A DNA stretch of 64,000 nucleotides from Xylanimonas allomyrinae. GTDB lineage: Bacteria; Actinomycetota; Actinomycetes; Actinomycetales; Cellulomonadaceae. Each line of letters starts with the position of its first letter. Within the stretch, counting starts at the first letter, position 1. Both the position numbers and the translations under genes were made by a program. Under the pieces are notes generated by a model, which saw only the letters and a program-made list of their open reading frames with translations, was not told the DNA's origin and did no database searches. Where the stretch lies: NCBI RefSeq assembly GCF_004135345.1, contig NZ_CP035495.1, positions 1,302,001 to 1,366,000 on the forward strand, given 5' to 3'. This document shows, in pieces, positions 16,836-24,967 of this stretch.

Positions 16836-17166
16836 ATGACCCCCGACGAGATGCTCGACTACTGCCTCGCCATGCCGGGCGCCTACCTCAACCACCCGTT
16901 CGACCCCGACCACTCCGCCGTCCGGCTCAAGGCCCCCACGATGGACAAGGGCCGCATCTTCGCCGAGGTCTTCACCTTCCAGGGCATCAACGTCGTCACC
17001 CTGCGCTGCGACGCCGAGGCCGCGCTCGTCTACCGCGACATGTACCCGGCGTCGTCGTGCGCGGCTACCACTGCCCGCCCGCCGAAGCCCAGTACGCGAA
17101 CACCATGCCGCTCGACGGCGACGTGCCCGCCGCCCACCTCCTCGAGATGGCCAACGAGTCCTATGT
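16836..17166 (+). pseudogene. MmcQ/YjbR paralogue, truncated
   Basis: Begins MTPDEMLDYCLAMPGAYLNH, a typical MmcQ opening, and continues FAEVFTFQGINVVTLRCDAE. Near 17049 one G is missing (TACCCGGCGTC), after which the frame resumes with GVVVRGYHCPPAEAQYANTM and ends at LLEMANESYV. At about 17166 the sequence switches abruptly to the antisense of a HipA gene, so the last ~15-20 residues are gone. The indel may be a sequence error, but the truncation is a real junction. Confidence 0.75.
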
Positions 17167-17697
17167 GCGTGGACGGGTATCCGTCGAGCGCCCGGGACCA
17201 GCCGTCCGCCGTCCGGACCAGGACGATCTTCTCCTGCACGCCGGCGAGCGAGGTCTTTCCGCCGGACGGCTTGTTCGCGAGCGGGAACGTCGCGACATCT
17301 CGGAGGAGCGGGGCAACCTCGGACTCACCGAGCGGCTCGAGGGACGGCGTCCTCGGCTCACCAGGAACCTCCGGGTCCCAGATCTGCAGCGCACACCCGC
17401 GACATCACGGCCGTAGGCACGCAGCATGCCCATGACGTCGTGCTCGGCGACGCCGGCCACCTGCGCCAGCCGCGTGCGTATCCTTCCCTCGGGCAGGAGC
17501 TCGGCGAAGTAGTTCTGCCGACGCGCACGTCTGGATCCGACGGCGACCGGCGAGAGCGGCACCGCGAGCGAGAGCACCGTGCTGTCCAGCCCGAACCGCT
17601 CGATCGCTTCCGGTTCAGCCATGAAGTCGAAACGCGATCCGGTGCCCGCGAGAGTGCCGATCCGAGCGTCGTAGAGCTCGACGACGAGGTCACGCAT
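17166..17697 (-). pseudogene. hipA: HipA-family kinase toxin, N-terminal half only
   Basis: Starts RDLVVELYDARIGTLAGTGS and carries the HipA N-terminal subdomain (LSLAVPLSPVAVGSRRARRQ, NYFAELLPEGRIRTRLAQVA, MLRAYGRDVAG). After a frame break near 17380 it continues toward SLAGVQEKIVLVRTADGWSR, the phosphate-loop region of HipA kinases (which phosphorylate glutamyl-tRNA synthetase in the E. coli case), then stops at the junction with the YjbR gene. The catalytic HxD and DFG-like segments are missing, so kinase activity is lost. The ATG at 17697 overlaps the hipB stop by eight bases. Confidence 0.8.
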
Positions 17698-17941
17698 CAG
17701 CGTCGGTCGCGGCCGCACGCGCGTCGATCGTCGCCGTGAGCTGTGTGCCCGTCTCCCGCATCAGCGCGAACAGGCGGGTCACGAAGATCGACGGCTTTCC
17801 CGCCTCGATCTCCCAGATGTACCGCTGGCTGGTGCCGATCCGGTCTGCCAGCTCGCGCTGGCTCCAGCCGTTGAGCAGGCGCGCCTGCTGAAGGATCCGC
17901 CCCAGGGACTCCGGGCTCGTCACGTTGCCCGTGTAAGCCAT
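17690..17941 (-). CDS. hipB: HipB-like antitoxin / XRE regulator
   Basis: 83 residues. The helix-turn-helix spans LGRILQQARLLNGWSQRELA and ADRIGTSQRYIWEIEAGKPS, followed by a short C-terminal tail. It precedes hipA on the same strand with an eight-base overlap, the usual hipBA order. The ATG at 17941 is the preferred start; the frame is open a little further upstream. Three phased palindromes lie in front of it. It appears intact, so it may now act as a solitary DNA-binding protein without its toxin. Confidence 0.82.
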   Translation of the reverse strand: MAYTGNVTSPESLGRILQQARLLNGWSQRELADRIGTSQRYIWEIEAGKPSIFVTRLFALMRETGTQLTATIDARAAATDADA

Positions 17942-17960
17942 GGCAGTGCTCGCATTCCTC

Positions 17961-18032
17961 GACGACGAATTCGTAGTCATCATGCGTGACTACGAATTGG
18001 TAGTCACGTGCGGCGACTACCGATTCGTAGTC
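17961..18032. promoter_or_regulatory. Three phased 18-bp operators upstream of hipB
   Basis: Three palindromes of the form GACTACGAATTGGTAGTC occur at 17961-17978 (left arm GACGAC), 17988-18005 and 18015-18032. Their starts are exactly 27 bp apart, so each is an 18-bp site plus a 9-bp spacer. This is what is expected of cooperative HipB-type operators, although the sequence differs from the E. coli TATCC-N8-GGATA site. Confidence 0.72.
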
Positions 18033-18093
18033 ACACCGAACCGGGTCGCGCGGCGTCGCGAGCCGGGCTCGGTCGGTGACGTGTGTCGGCCGG

Positions 18094-18363
18094 TCAGCAC
18101 ACAGGCTCGCAGAGCTCGACGTCGACCTCCGGGAGGCGGGCGAAGGTCGTTCGGATAAGCGGGCGCACATCCGACCCGCGCGGACCGCCGTGGCCGCAGC
18201 CCAGCGTTGGAACGGCGATGTGGTCGATCCTCATCTGCCGTACAAGCAGAGCAAGGTCGTCGAGCCCAGGCTGGATCCATCCGAGATCGGAGCGGTTGCG
18301 TCAGTGCTGTTTCGTCGGGGAGTTCAGCACGAACCGGACACCGTGGGTGTCGACCTGGCCGAT
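18094..18363 (-). pseudogene. Macro-domain (DarG-like) remnant
   Basis: Read on the minus strand, the frame ending at 18094 gives IGQVDTHGVRFVLNSPTKQH, a TGA, then SDLGWIQPGLDDLALLVRQM, RIDHIAVPTLGCGHGGPRGS and VDVELCEPVC. This is the pattern of ADP-ribose-processing macro domains, in particular the NFPTKRHW... PPLGCGLGGL signature of DarG-type antitoxins. The TGA replaces the expected Trp codon after TKQH, and no start is visible upstream. No DarT-like toxin is recognisable nearby. It is a decayed gene beside the hipBA remnant. Confidence 0.62.
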
Positions 18364-18548
18364 CCTTGTCGCGCGTCAGACGACGCGACCCGTGTGCCAC
18401 GAGCCCGCAGGCGCACTGCGCGGATCGCACGACGATCCTCCTGGTACCCCACGGGCCGATCGTGGCCGCACTCGCCCGGAAGCAGAGGGCTCGCGAGATG
18501 AGGCGAAGCAGCATCGACGGCCGGACCCGAGGACCGGGCAGGGCAGCC

Positions 18549-19322
18549 TCAGGCGACACTCGTGATCCTCCGACTGGGGAAGGTGAGGAGCAGTGTGGCG
18601 AGCGTGCCGAGCGCCAGCGCCCAGCCCCCGAGGATGAGCCACGACACCATCGGCTCGAAGTCGGCCAGGGAGTCCAGCCCGTAGTAGCGACGCAGCAGGT
18701 CGGCCGCGTACCACGACGGCAGCCATTTCTGAGCGCTGACCAACCACGGTTCCAGGTTCCCCGAGGGGAAACTGATCGGCGTGTAGAGGAGCGTGAACAG
18801 AAGGCAGGCGTTCGCTACGACGTTCGTGATCGCGAGCGATGGTGCGAGCAGGCCGAGCAGGTATCCGCTGCAGACCGCCACCATGATCGTGGCGACCCCG
18901 GCGACGATGACCAGCGGGCTGGGCGACAGCTCGACGTCGAAGTGCCACGCCGCGAGCACCACGCTCGCAACTGCACCGGGCGTCGCGACGAACGTCCAGA
19001 TGAGCAGGTCCGCGAGCAGCAGGTAGGGCCGCGGGAACTGCTGCAGCAGGAGGTACTCGAGCGCGCCGTTCTCCCGGGCGCGGAAGACCAGGCTGGGTAC
19101 GAGCACGAGTCCGGTCGCGAGCAGCACCGTTGTCGCGACCCCGCTCACCAGGTACTGGCGACCGGCGACGTCGTCGGCCACCAGCAGGTTGCCCAGGCCG
19201 AACGCGACGCCGATACCTACCACGAGCTGGAAGGCGACCAACGTGACGATCCACCGTCGCATGCGGAGCAGCTGCCAGCGCAGCACCGGCCCGAACATCC
19301 GGCCAGGAGTCCTCGCGATCAT
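18549..19322 (-). CDS. ABC-2 type transporter permease
   Basis: 257 residues with six predicted membrane segments (for example WIVTLVAFQLVVGIGVAFGL and VSGVATTVLLATGLVLVPSL) and the central PTGVLVPS-like element replaced by LVPSLVFRARENGALEYLLL. This is the ABC-2 exporter membrane protein. Its ATG overlaps the stop of the upstream ATPase gene by four bases (ATGA), so the two form one exporter. Substrate is unknown; drug, lipid or peptide export are all possible. Confidence 0.8.
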   Translation of the reverse strand: MIARTPGRMFGPVLRWQLLRMRRWIVTLVAFQLVVGIGVAFGLGNLLVADDVAGRQYLVSGVATTVLLATGLVLVPSLVFRARENGALEYLLLQQFPRPYLLLADLLIWTFVATPGAVASVVLAAWHFDVELSPSPLVIVAGVATIMVAVCSGYLLGLLAPSLAITNVVANACLLFTLLYTPISFPSGNLEPWLVSAQKWLPSWYAADLLRRYYGLDSLADFEPMVSWLILGGWALALGTLATLLLTFPSRRITSVA

Positions 19323-20122
19323 CGCCTGGACCCGCTCTCCGCGGACACCTCGGCAACGGGACCGTGGTACGGCAGGTAGAGGTCTCCGTGAGCGCCTGTC
19401 CGGAGCGAGGTCCCGGGCTCGTACGTCGCACGCGCCGCCGTGACGACGCGCTGCGCGTCGGGAGGTTCGACCAGGGTGCCGCCAGGGAGTTGTGCCGGGC
19501 CGAGCCGCCCCTCGGCCATCTCGTAGCACGTGTCCGCGTAGGCAACGGCCTCGTGCACGTTGTGGGTGATGACGACGACGGCGGCTCGTTCGGATCGCCG
19601 TCGGAGCGCCTGCCACATCAGCCGACGGCGTTCCGGGTCGACGTCGTTGGTCGGCTCGTCGAGCACGACGAGCTCCGGGCGGGAGTTCATCGTCATCGCG
19701 AACGCGACCAGCCGGCGCAGCCCACCCGAGAGCCGGTGACCCGCGACCTGCGACCAGTCACCGATCTGGAGCTCGGCGAGCAGGCCCGTCGTCGCATCCG
19801 CCGATGCCGGAGCTGTCAGACCGCGCAGCATGCCGGCGATGTGGATCGACTCACGGACCGTCAGGCTCTCGAGCGCGATCTGCGCCTGAGGCTGGTACGC
19901 GACCTTCCGGGCCATCTGCCGCGGTGCCCGGAGTTCGGCGCCGATCCGAATCGTGCCGGTGTTCGGTCGCAGCAGTCCGACGATCTGCCGGACGAGCGTC
20001 GTCTTGCCCGCCCCGTTCGGTCCGAAGACCGCGGCGATCTCGCCCGGGCGCACCGTGAGCGACACACCATGGTTGACCACCTTGCGGCCGTACGCCTTGG
20101 TGACCTCGTCGACGATCAGCAT
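19319..20122 (-). CDS. ABC transporter ATP-binding protein
   Basis: 267 residues. Walker A is FGPNGAGKTT, the signature is reduced to HRLSGGLRRLVA, Walker B is LVVLDEPTNDVD, and the H-loop is VVVITHNVHEA. This is the nucleotide-binding partner of the ABC-2 permease that overlaps it downstream. A C-terminal tail of about 45 residues follows the ATPase core. Upstream is a region of gene fragments and a possible 38-codon ORF, so the promoter is not clear. Confidence 0.88.
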   Translation of the reverse strand: MLIVDEVTKAYGRKVVNHGVSLTVRPGEIAAVFGPNGAGKTTLVRQIVGLLRPNTGTIRIGAELRAPRQMARKVAYQPQAQIALESLTVRESIHIAGMLRGLTAPASADATTGLLAELQIGDWSQVAGHRLSGGLRRLVAFAMTMNSRPELVVLDEPTNDVDPERRRLMWQALRRRSERAAVVVITHNVHEAVAYADTCYEMAEGRLGPAQLPGGTLVEPPDAQRVVTAARATYEPGTSLRTGAHGDLYLPYHGPVAEVSAESGSRR

Positions 20123-20125
20123 CGG

Positions 20126-20242
20126 CTACCTCCGTCCCAGCAGACGCACGCGCGCCCGATGCTCCGCGTCGTCACCCGGTCGTCCCTTCTCCCCCAGCAC
20201 GGCCTCTCCACGCGGATACCCAGAGTCGACGTACTTCTCCAT
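20126..20242 (-). CDS. Possible small ORF upstream of the ABC exporter
   Basis: A 38-codon frame (MEKYVDSGYPRGEAVLGEKG then RPGDDAEHRARVRLLGRR) ends four bases before the ABC ATPase gene on the same strand. No clear Shine-Dalgarno or -10 precedes its ATG. Tight spacing suggests translational coupling or a leader peptide; a transported peptide is conceivable but nothing in it marks a known RiPP core. It may also be a non-coding remnant. Confidence 0.25.
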   Translation of the reverse strand: MEKYVDSGYPRGEAVLGEKGRPGDDAEHRARVRLLGRR

Positions 20243-20701
20243 GTGACGCGGCGGCGCGGACACCGCTGGTCCGCGCCGCCGCGTCCTCACACGCCCGCGA
20301 GGTGGGGCTGCTGCCAGACCCGGGCATCTCGAACACCTTTGCCCATCGGCCGAGTGCCTTGCCGAACAGCCATGCGGTGCCGGCGCCGATGACGACAGCA
20401 GCGCCGACCGACTGGAGAATCGCCGCGCTGGAACCACCCGGTCGAGCACGCGGCGTCGACGTCGCGACCCGTCGGGACCAGGTCCCGCAAGTCGGCCTCG
20501 ACGAGGTCGGTCCTGTCCCGGGCGGTCACCTTCCCACGCGGTCACCTTCCCACGCAGGATAGCGAGCATGTCCGGCGAGTTGTCGACTCCGGAGAACGAC
20601 CTCGTCGGCGGAACGAGCGGGACGGCCACCCGCCCCGGACCGGGCCGTGCGGTGCGCCGCTCGGTCCAGTGCCCGGTCCAGTGCCCGGTTCAGTGCTCGG
20701 T
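20243..20701 (-). pseudogene. Methyltransferase fragment in a gene-poor stretch
   Basis: On the minus strand, FSGVDNSPDMLAILRGKV and then RTDLVEADLRDLVPTGRDVD (about 20610-20460) look like motifs II-III of a SAM-dependent methyltransferase (acidic residue in GVDNS, VEADLRDL). The two parts are in different frames because a 16-bp segment (GGAAGGTGACCGCGTG on the minus strand) is tandemly duplicated at about 20522-20553. Neither a motif I nor a start is present. The rest, including a hydrophobic stretch near 20340-20420, shows nothing I can name. Confidence 0.45.
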
Positions 20702-21106
20702 TCAGTGCGCCGTGGTGCCGCACCGCGCGCAGCGTCCGTCCCGGCCGAGCAAGACCTCGCACTGTGGGCACAGCAGGGGCCCCGCCCCGGCTGCCCTGGG
20801 GACCGGACGCGCGGACCGCTGGGCTCGGGTCTTCGACGGAAGCCTGACTGCGACGTACAGGCCGGCACCCGCGATGACTCCCCCGACGTACGCGCCGCTC
20901 TGGCCTCCGCCGCCGTGGGTGCTCACCGCCACGACGATCCCGATCAGGAGCACGGCGACCCCGATGCCGACGGCGACCGACGTCTCGTTCGCATTGCGGG
21001 GAAGCACCCTGGACAGGATCCAGACGACCCCGTCGGCAAGGTACCCGCCGACCCAGACCCAGCACAGCAAGAAGAGAATGGCGGCTGTTCCCAGAAACTC
21101 ACCCAT
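20702..21106 (-). CDS. Small membrane protein with C-terminal zinc ribbon
   Basis: 134 residues. Three hydrophobic segments (TAAILFLLCWVWVGGYLADG, SVAVGIGVAVLLIGIVVAVS and GAYVGGVIAGAGLYVAV) are followed by a soluble tail with a C-terminal zinc ribbon, LCPQCEVLLG and CARCGTTAH. The architecture resembles other actinobacterial small membrane proteins with a rubredoxin-like knuckle, but I recognise no named family. The ATG at 21106 is chosen over the codon before it. Confidence 0.6.
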   Translation of the reverse strand: MGEFLGTAAILFLLCWVWVGGYLADGVVWILSRVLPRNANETSVAVGIGVAVLLIGIVVAVSTHGGGGQSGAYVGGVIAGAGLYVAVRLPSKTRAQRSARPVPRAAGAGPLLCPQCEVLLGRDGRCARCGTTAH

Positions 21107-21437
21107 CACACAGCTCCTTTCAGCGCCGTCTCGACGTCCGGACCCCCGGGAGGCTTTGGTGCCACCGCTTCAGGAACCAGGCTCACCCGAGCCGATCCTG
21201 TGAGTGCCGCCCGCCGAGAGGATCTCCTGGCCCACATGCGGTCGTTCTGCTCGCGCGACGCTGGCCATTGCGATCCACCTGGCTGACCGCGACGGGGTCC
21301 TTCGCCGATGCCGGCATTCCCGTTGCGAGCAGAAACTACCGGTGCCGCCGTTCACGCCCAGGAGGATCTGGGACTCGTTCCTTCAGTCCGGACTTCACCG
21401 AACGTCAGGGCCTTTGACGTGCGGTTTCACTACGGCT
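21107..21437. other. Non-coding stretch
   Basis: About 330 bases between the small membrane protein and the livM stop codon. I see no convincing ORF, RNA or repeat. It probably holds the promoter of the minus-strand membrane protein gene and the end of the branched-chain amino acid operon. Confidence 0.4.
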
Positions 21438-22592
21438 TCAACCGCGTTCTGGAGAGTCGCCACGAGGCGATCGATCATCGCGCGCCGCGCCATCGCTCGG
21501 TGCGCGCCGGGGGGCTCCCTCGTGCGGGCCGCGCGCCCGGGCCCTGCCTCCCGGCAACCGGAACTCCCTGCCTTGCGTGAGGCCCTGCGGCCGCCACAGC
21601 AGCATCGCGACGAACGCCAGCGGGATGAGGGCACCGCGCACGCCGGTCGGGAGCGTGATGACAAGGTCGCCCAGATGCAACCCTTGCTCCATCCTGAGGA
21701 GGGCTTCGGAGATTGCGGTGACGACAAGGGTGCCGACGACCGCGCCCCACACGCTGCCGGCGCCCCCGATGATGAGCATCGCGAGCGTCAGGAAGGTGAA
21801 GTCGAGGTAGTAGTCGCGCACGCTGATCGCCGCTGCCTGGTGCGCGTACATCGCGCCCGCGAGCGCCGCGAGCCCGCCGGACGCCGCGAAGAACGCGACG
21901 CGCAACCGCCAGACGGACGTGCCGAGCGCCCGCGCGGCGAGCAGGTCTTCCCGGGAGGCACGCAGCAGCCGCCCGCTGCGGGAGGTGCCGAGCAGGTAGA
22001 CGACGACGATCACGACGGCGGCCAGCGCGATCGGGGCGTCGACGACGGGGAACACCGGGACCTGCGGCAGCACCTGGGGGCCCGGCCCGACGGACGTCGC
22101 ATGGAAGAAGACGTTGTCCGCGACCATCAGCACGGCGAACGTCGCGATCGCCGCGGAGAGCCCGTTGAGGCGCATGAGCAGCGCGCCGACACCGGCCGCG
22201 ACTGCGGCGCCGATGACGACGGCCAGGGGGATGGACAGCCACACCGGGCCGTGGGCCGCTTGCAGCGCGGGGAGCAGGTCGGTCAGCACGTTGGCCTTGA
22301 TCACCGCGGGCATGGTCAGCAGCCCGGTGGTCAGCCCGCCGAGGAGCGCGAACGCGCCGTGTGCGAAGGACAGCACGCCGCTGTTGCCCGTGAACAGCTG
22401 CAGGGCGAGCACGAGGACGAGGAGCGTCGCGGTGCGCTCTGCGAGGAAGGCCAGGCCGGCGGACGTGAAGGCCGCCAGGTAGGCGACGCCCACGAAGACG
22501 AGGACCGGCCCGAGCACCTCGGCCGGCCTTCGCCGGGTCGCTCCGGTCGGCTGCGGCTTCGTCCTGAGCGGTGCCGCGTTCTCGACGGTCAT
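21438..22592 (-). CDS. livM: Branched-chain amino acid ABC permease LivM type
   Basis: 384 residues with about ten membrane segments and the family stretch GNSGVLSFAHGAFALLGG and LTLAMLIIGGAGSVWGAVVG. It forms the membrane channel with LivH. A proline-poor, arginine-rich tail of about 35 residues after LLWRPQGLTQG is longer than usual and likely disordered. Last gene of a five-gene importer operon on the minus strand (binding protein, LivG, LivF, LivH, LivM), four bases after the livH stop. Confidence 0.88.
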   Translation of the reverse strand: MTVENAAPLRTKPQPTGATRRRPAEVLGPVLVFVGVAYLAAFTSAGLAFLAERTATLLVLVLALQLFTGNSGVLSFAHGAFALLGGLTTGLLTMPAVIKANVLTDLLPALQAAHGPVWLSIPLAVVIGAAVAAGVGALLMRLNGLSAAIATFAVLMVADNVFFHATSVGPGPQVLPQVPVFPVVDAPIALAAVVIVVVYLLGTSRSGRLLRASREDLLAARALGTSVWRLRVAFFAASGGLAALAGAMYAHQAAAISVRDYYLDFTFLTLAMLIIGGAGSVWGAVVGTLVVTAISEALLRMEQGLHLGDLVITLPTGVRGALIPLAFVAMLLWRPQGLTQGREFRLPGGRARARGPHEGAPRRAPSDGAARDDRSPRGDSPERG

Positions 22593-22596
22593 CGGG

Positions 22597-23472
22597 TCAC
22601 ACCCTCTCCTTGACGACGCCGCGGCTCAGCAGTCCCGTGGGGCGCAGCAGCAGCACGGTGATGACGAGCACGAACAGCACCGTGTAGCTGTACACGCGGG
22701 CGGCGCCGAGCACGGTGTTGAGCACAGAGAGCGTGATGCCGACGAGCATCCCGCCGAGCGCGGCACCTTGGAGGCTCCCCAGGCCGCCGACGACGGTGCC
22801 GACGAGCGCCAGGATGGTGATGTTGACGCCGAACCGCGGGTCGACCTGCCCACGCTGGGCGACGACGAAGAAGGCGACGACGGCGGCGAGGAGGCCGCTG
22901 ACGGCGAACGCGCTCAGGATCACCCGGTTCGAGCGCACGCCGAGCAGTCGCGCGGTGCGGAAGTCCGCGGACGCGGCGCGCAGCTGAAGGCCGACGGTGG
23001 TGCGCTCGACGGCGACCTTCATGACGGCCAGCAGTGCCAGCGTCAGGGTGAGCGTGGTCACCGAGCCGCGACTCACCCTGACGTCGCCGAGGGTCCAGAC
23101 GCCGGCCATCCAGGGTGCGACCTGCCCGGAGAGGGGCAGCGCCCCGAACACCAGCTCGTAGCACCGTTGCAGCAGCACGCTCACGCCGAAGCTCGCGATC
23201 AGCAGGACCGAGGGTTCGGCGCCGCGCAGCCGCGAGAACACGCCGAGGTCCATGACGATGGCCAACGCGGCGACCCCGGCAAGTGCGACGAGGATCGCGG
23301 GTATCACCCCCCAGCGCAGCGTGACCATCAGGAGGTAGGCGCCGAGAGCGACGAGCTCCCCGTGGGCGAAGTTCACGAGGCGCATGACGCCGAAGACGAG
23401 ACCGATGCCGAGTGCGGCGAGCCCGTAGAGCCCTCCGTTGCCCAGCGCGTCGACGATTGCCTGGATCACCAC
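22597..23472 (-). CDS. livH: Branched-chain amino acid ABC permease LivH type
   Basis: 291 residues, eight or so membrane segments. It shows the LivH marks GLYGLAALGIGLVFGVMRLV, NFAHGELVALGAYL and GLGSLQGAALGGMLVGI. Pairs with LivM to form the translocation pore of an amino-acid or amide importer. Its ATG lies within the last codons of livF, so translation is coupled. Normal length. Confidence 0.9.
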   Translation of the reverse strand: MVIQAIVDALGNGGLYGLAALGIGLVFGVMRLVNFAHGELVALGAYLLMVTLRWGVIPAILVALAGVAALAIVMDLGVFSRLRGAEPSVLLIASFGVSVLLQRCYELVFGALPLSGQVAPWMAGVWTLGDVRVSRGSVTTLTLTLALLAVMKVAVERTTVGLQLRAASADFRTARLLGVRSNRVILSAFAVSGLLAAVVAFFVVAQRGQVDPRFGVNITILALVGTVVGGLGSLQGAALGGMLVGITLSVLNTVLGAARVYSYTVLFVLVITVLLLRPTGLLSRGVVKERV

Positions 23473-24194
23473 GAGCGCACCTCCGTGCCGAAGTAGGCGG
23501 CCTCGAGCCGCGCGGTGTCGGCGTCGTCGGCTGCGGTGAGAGTGTCGCGGAGCCTGCCTTCGCGCAGGATGTGAGTTCTCGCCGCCCGCCGGATCAGCAG
23601 GTGGGCGCGTTGTTCGACGACGACGGTCCCGGTGCCGCGCGCGACGATCCCGTCGAGCAGCTCGAACACGTCGCGCACGACCGTGGGTGCCAGTCCCAGA
23701 CTGGGCTCGTCGAGCAGCAGGATGCGCGGTTCGGCGACGAGCGCGCGCGCGATGGCGAGCTGTTGCTGCTGGCCGCCGCTGAGCCCGCCGGCGGGCTGGT
23801 GCCGGTGACTGACCAGGACGGGGAAGAGGTCGGTCACCGCGTGCATGGCGGTGCGGGCACCCGCCGTGTCGCGTCGAGCGGTCAGGCCGAGGCGCAGGTT
23901 CTCGTCGACCGTGAGGTCGGTGAAGATGTGCCTGCCTTCGGGCACGAGCGCGAGTCCGGCGCGCACGATGTCCTCCGCTCGCCGGGAGCGCAGTTCGGTG
24001 CCGGCGAGCCGGACCGATCCGGTGGCGCTGCGCACCGCTCCGGCGACGGCGCCCAGCAGCGTCGACTTGCCGGCCCCGTTGGGGCCGACGATGCCCACGA
24101 GCTCGCCTGCGCCGACGGCGAAGGTGACGTCGTGGACGACAGAGAGGTCGCCGTATCCAGCGCTGAGCCCCGAGACGTCGAGCAGGGCCGTCAT
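23466..24194 (-). CDS. livF: Branched-chain amino acid ABC ATPase LivF type
   Basis: 242 residues. Walker A GPNGAGKST, signature LSGGQQQQLAIARAL, Walker B ILLLDEPSLGLAP, all intact. It opens with the LivF-like SAGYGDLSVVHDVTF. Overlaps livG by four bases and livH by seven, so it is a tightly coupled operon member. With LivG it powers import. Confidence 0.92.
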   Translation of the reverse strand: MTALLDVSGLSAGYGDLSVVHDVTFAVGAGELVGIVGPNGAGKSTLLGAVAGAVRSATGSVRLAGTELRSRRAEDIVRAGLALVPEGRHIFTDLTVDENLRLGLTARRDTAGARTAMHAVTDLFPVLVSHRHQPAGGLSGGQQQQLAIARALVAEPRILLLDEPSLGLAPTVVRDVFELLDGIVARGTGTVVVEQRAHLLIRRAARTHILREGRLRDTLTAADDADTARLEAAYFGTEVRSW

Positions 24195-24967
24195 CGGCGC
24201 ACCCCCTCGATGTTGTCGGGGCGCCGGGCCGCTACCCCGAGTGCCGCGTCTCCCAGGTAGGCCGCCTGGACGTCAGGGTGGCGCGTGGCGTCACCGGGCG
24301 GCCCGTCGAAGATGACCCGCCCGGAGGAGAGCACCACGACGCGGTCGCACACCTGGCCGACGAGCGACACGTTGTGCTCGATGAGCAGCATCCCGCAGCC
24401 GAGGTCGTCGCGGATGCGGTGCAGTGCGGCCAGCAGCGCAGGGACCTCGTGCTCGTTGAGGCCCGCGGCCGGCTCGTCCATCACCAGGTACTTGGGCTGT
24501 GCGGCCATCGCACGGGCGAGTCCGGCCAAGCGCGCCAGGCCGTGGGGCAGGCCAGCGGCCTCGACGTCGGCGCGGTCGGCCAGCCCGAGTGCGTCGAGCA
24601 CCCGGGCCGCGACCTCGTCGGCCTCTCGGCGGCTCGCCCCCACGCCCAGCGCTCCGAGGGCGGTGTTCTCGCCGACCGTGAGACGCGGGAACAGGCGCGC
24701 CGACTGGAAGGTGCGGGCCAGGCCGAGGCGCGCCCGACGGTCGGGGCCGAGGCCCCCGAGCGGGTCGCCGTCGAGCGCGGACTCCCCCGCGTCGGGTGTC
24801 TCGTAGCCGCCGAGGATGTTGACCAGCGTGCTCTTGCCTGCCCCGTTGGGGCCGAGCATCCCGACGATCTCCCCGCGGGCGACGGAGATCGTCACGGAGT
24901 CGAGCACCCGCAACGCGCCGAACGACTTGGCGATTCCTGTCGCCGTCAGGGCTCCGTCCGGAGTCAT
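24191..24967 (-). CDS. livG: Branched-chain amino acid ABC ATPase LivG type
   Basis: 258 residues. Walker A GPNGAGKSTLV, Walker B YLVMDEPAAGLNEHE and the LivG C-terminal GDATRHPDVQAAYLGDA tail. The ABC signature is degenerate: where LSGGQ is expected the sequence reads LPHGLARLAGLARAM. LivG proteins usually keep LSYG(Q/E)QRRLEIARAL, so one ATP site may be weakened. It overlaps the binding-protein gene by four bases (ATGA). Confidence 0.88.
   Translation of the reverse strand: MTPDGALTATGIAKSFGALRVLDSVTISVARGEIVGMLGPNGAGKSTLVNILGGYETPDAGESALDGDPLGGLGPDRRARLGLARTFQSARLFPRLTVGENTALGALGVGASRREADEVAARVLDALGLADRADVEAAGLPHGLARLAGLARAMAAQPKYLVMDEPAAGLNEHEVPALLAALHRIRDDLGCGMLLIEHNVSLVGQVCDRVVVLSSGRVIFDGPPGDATRHPDVQAAYLGDAALGVAARRPDNIEGVRR

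Noticed and set aside
17961-18032. CRISPR array (three repeats at 27-bp period)
   Set aside because: Only three palindromic units with 9-bp spacers, located directly upstream of hipB; no cas genes. Operators explain it.
20126-20242. RiPP precursor peptide
   Set aside because: No leader/core cysteine, Ser/Thr pattern or maturation enzyme is present; kept only as a low-confidence ORF.
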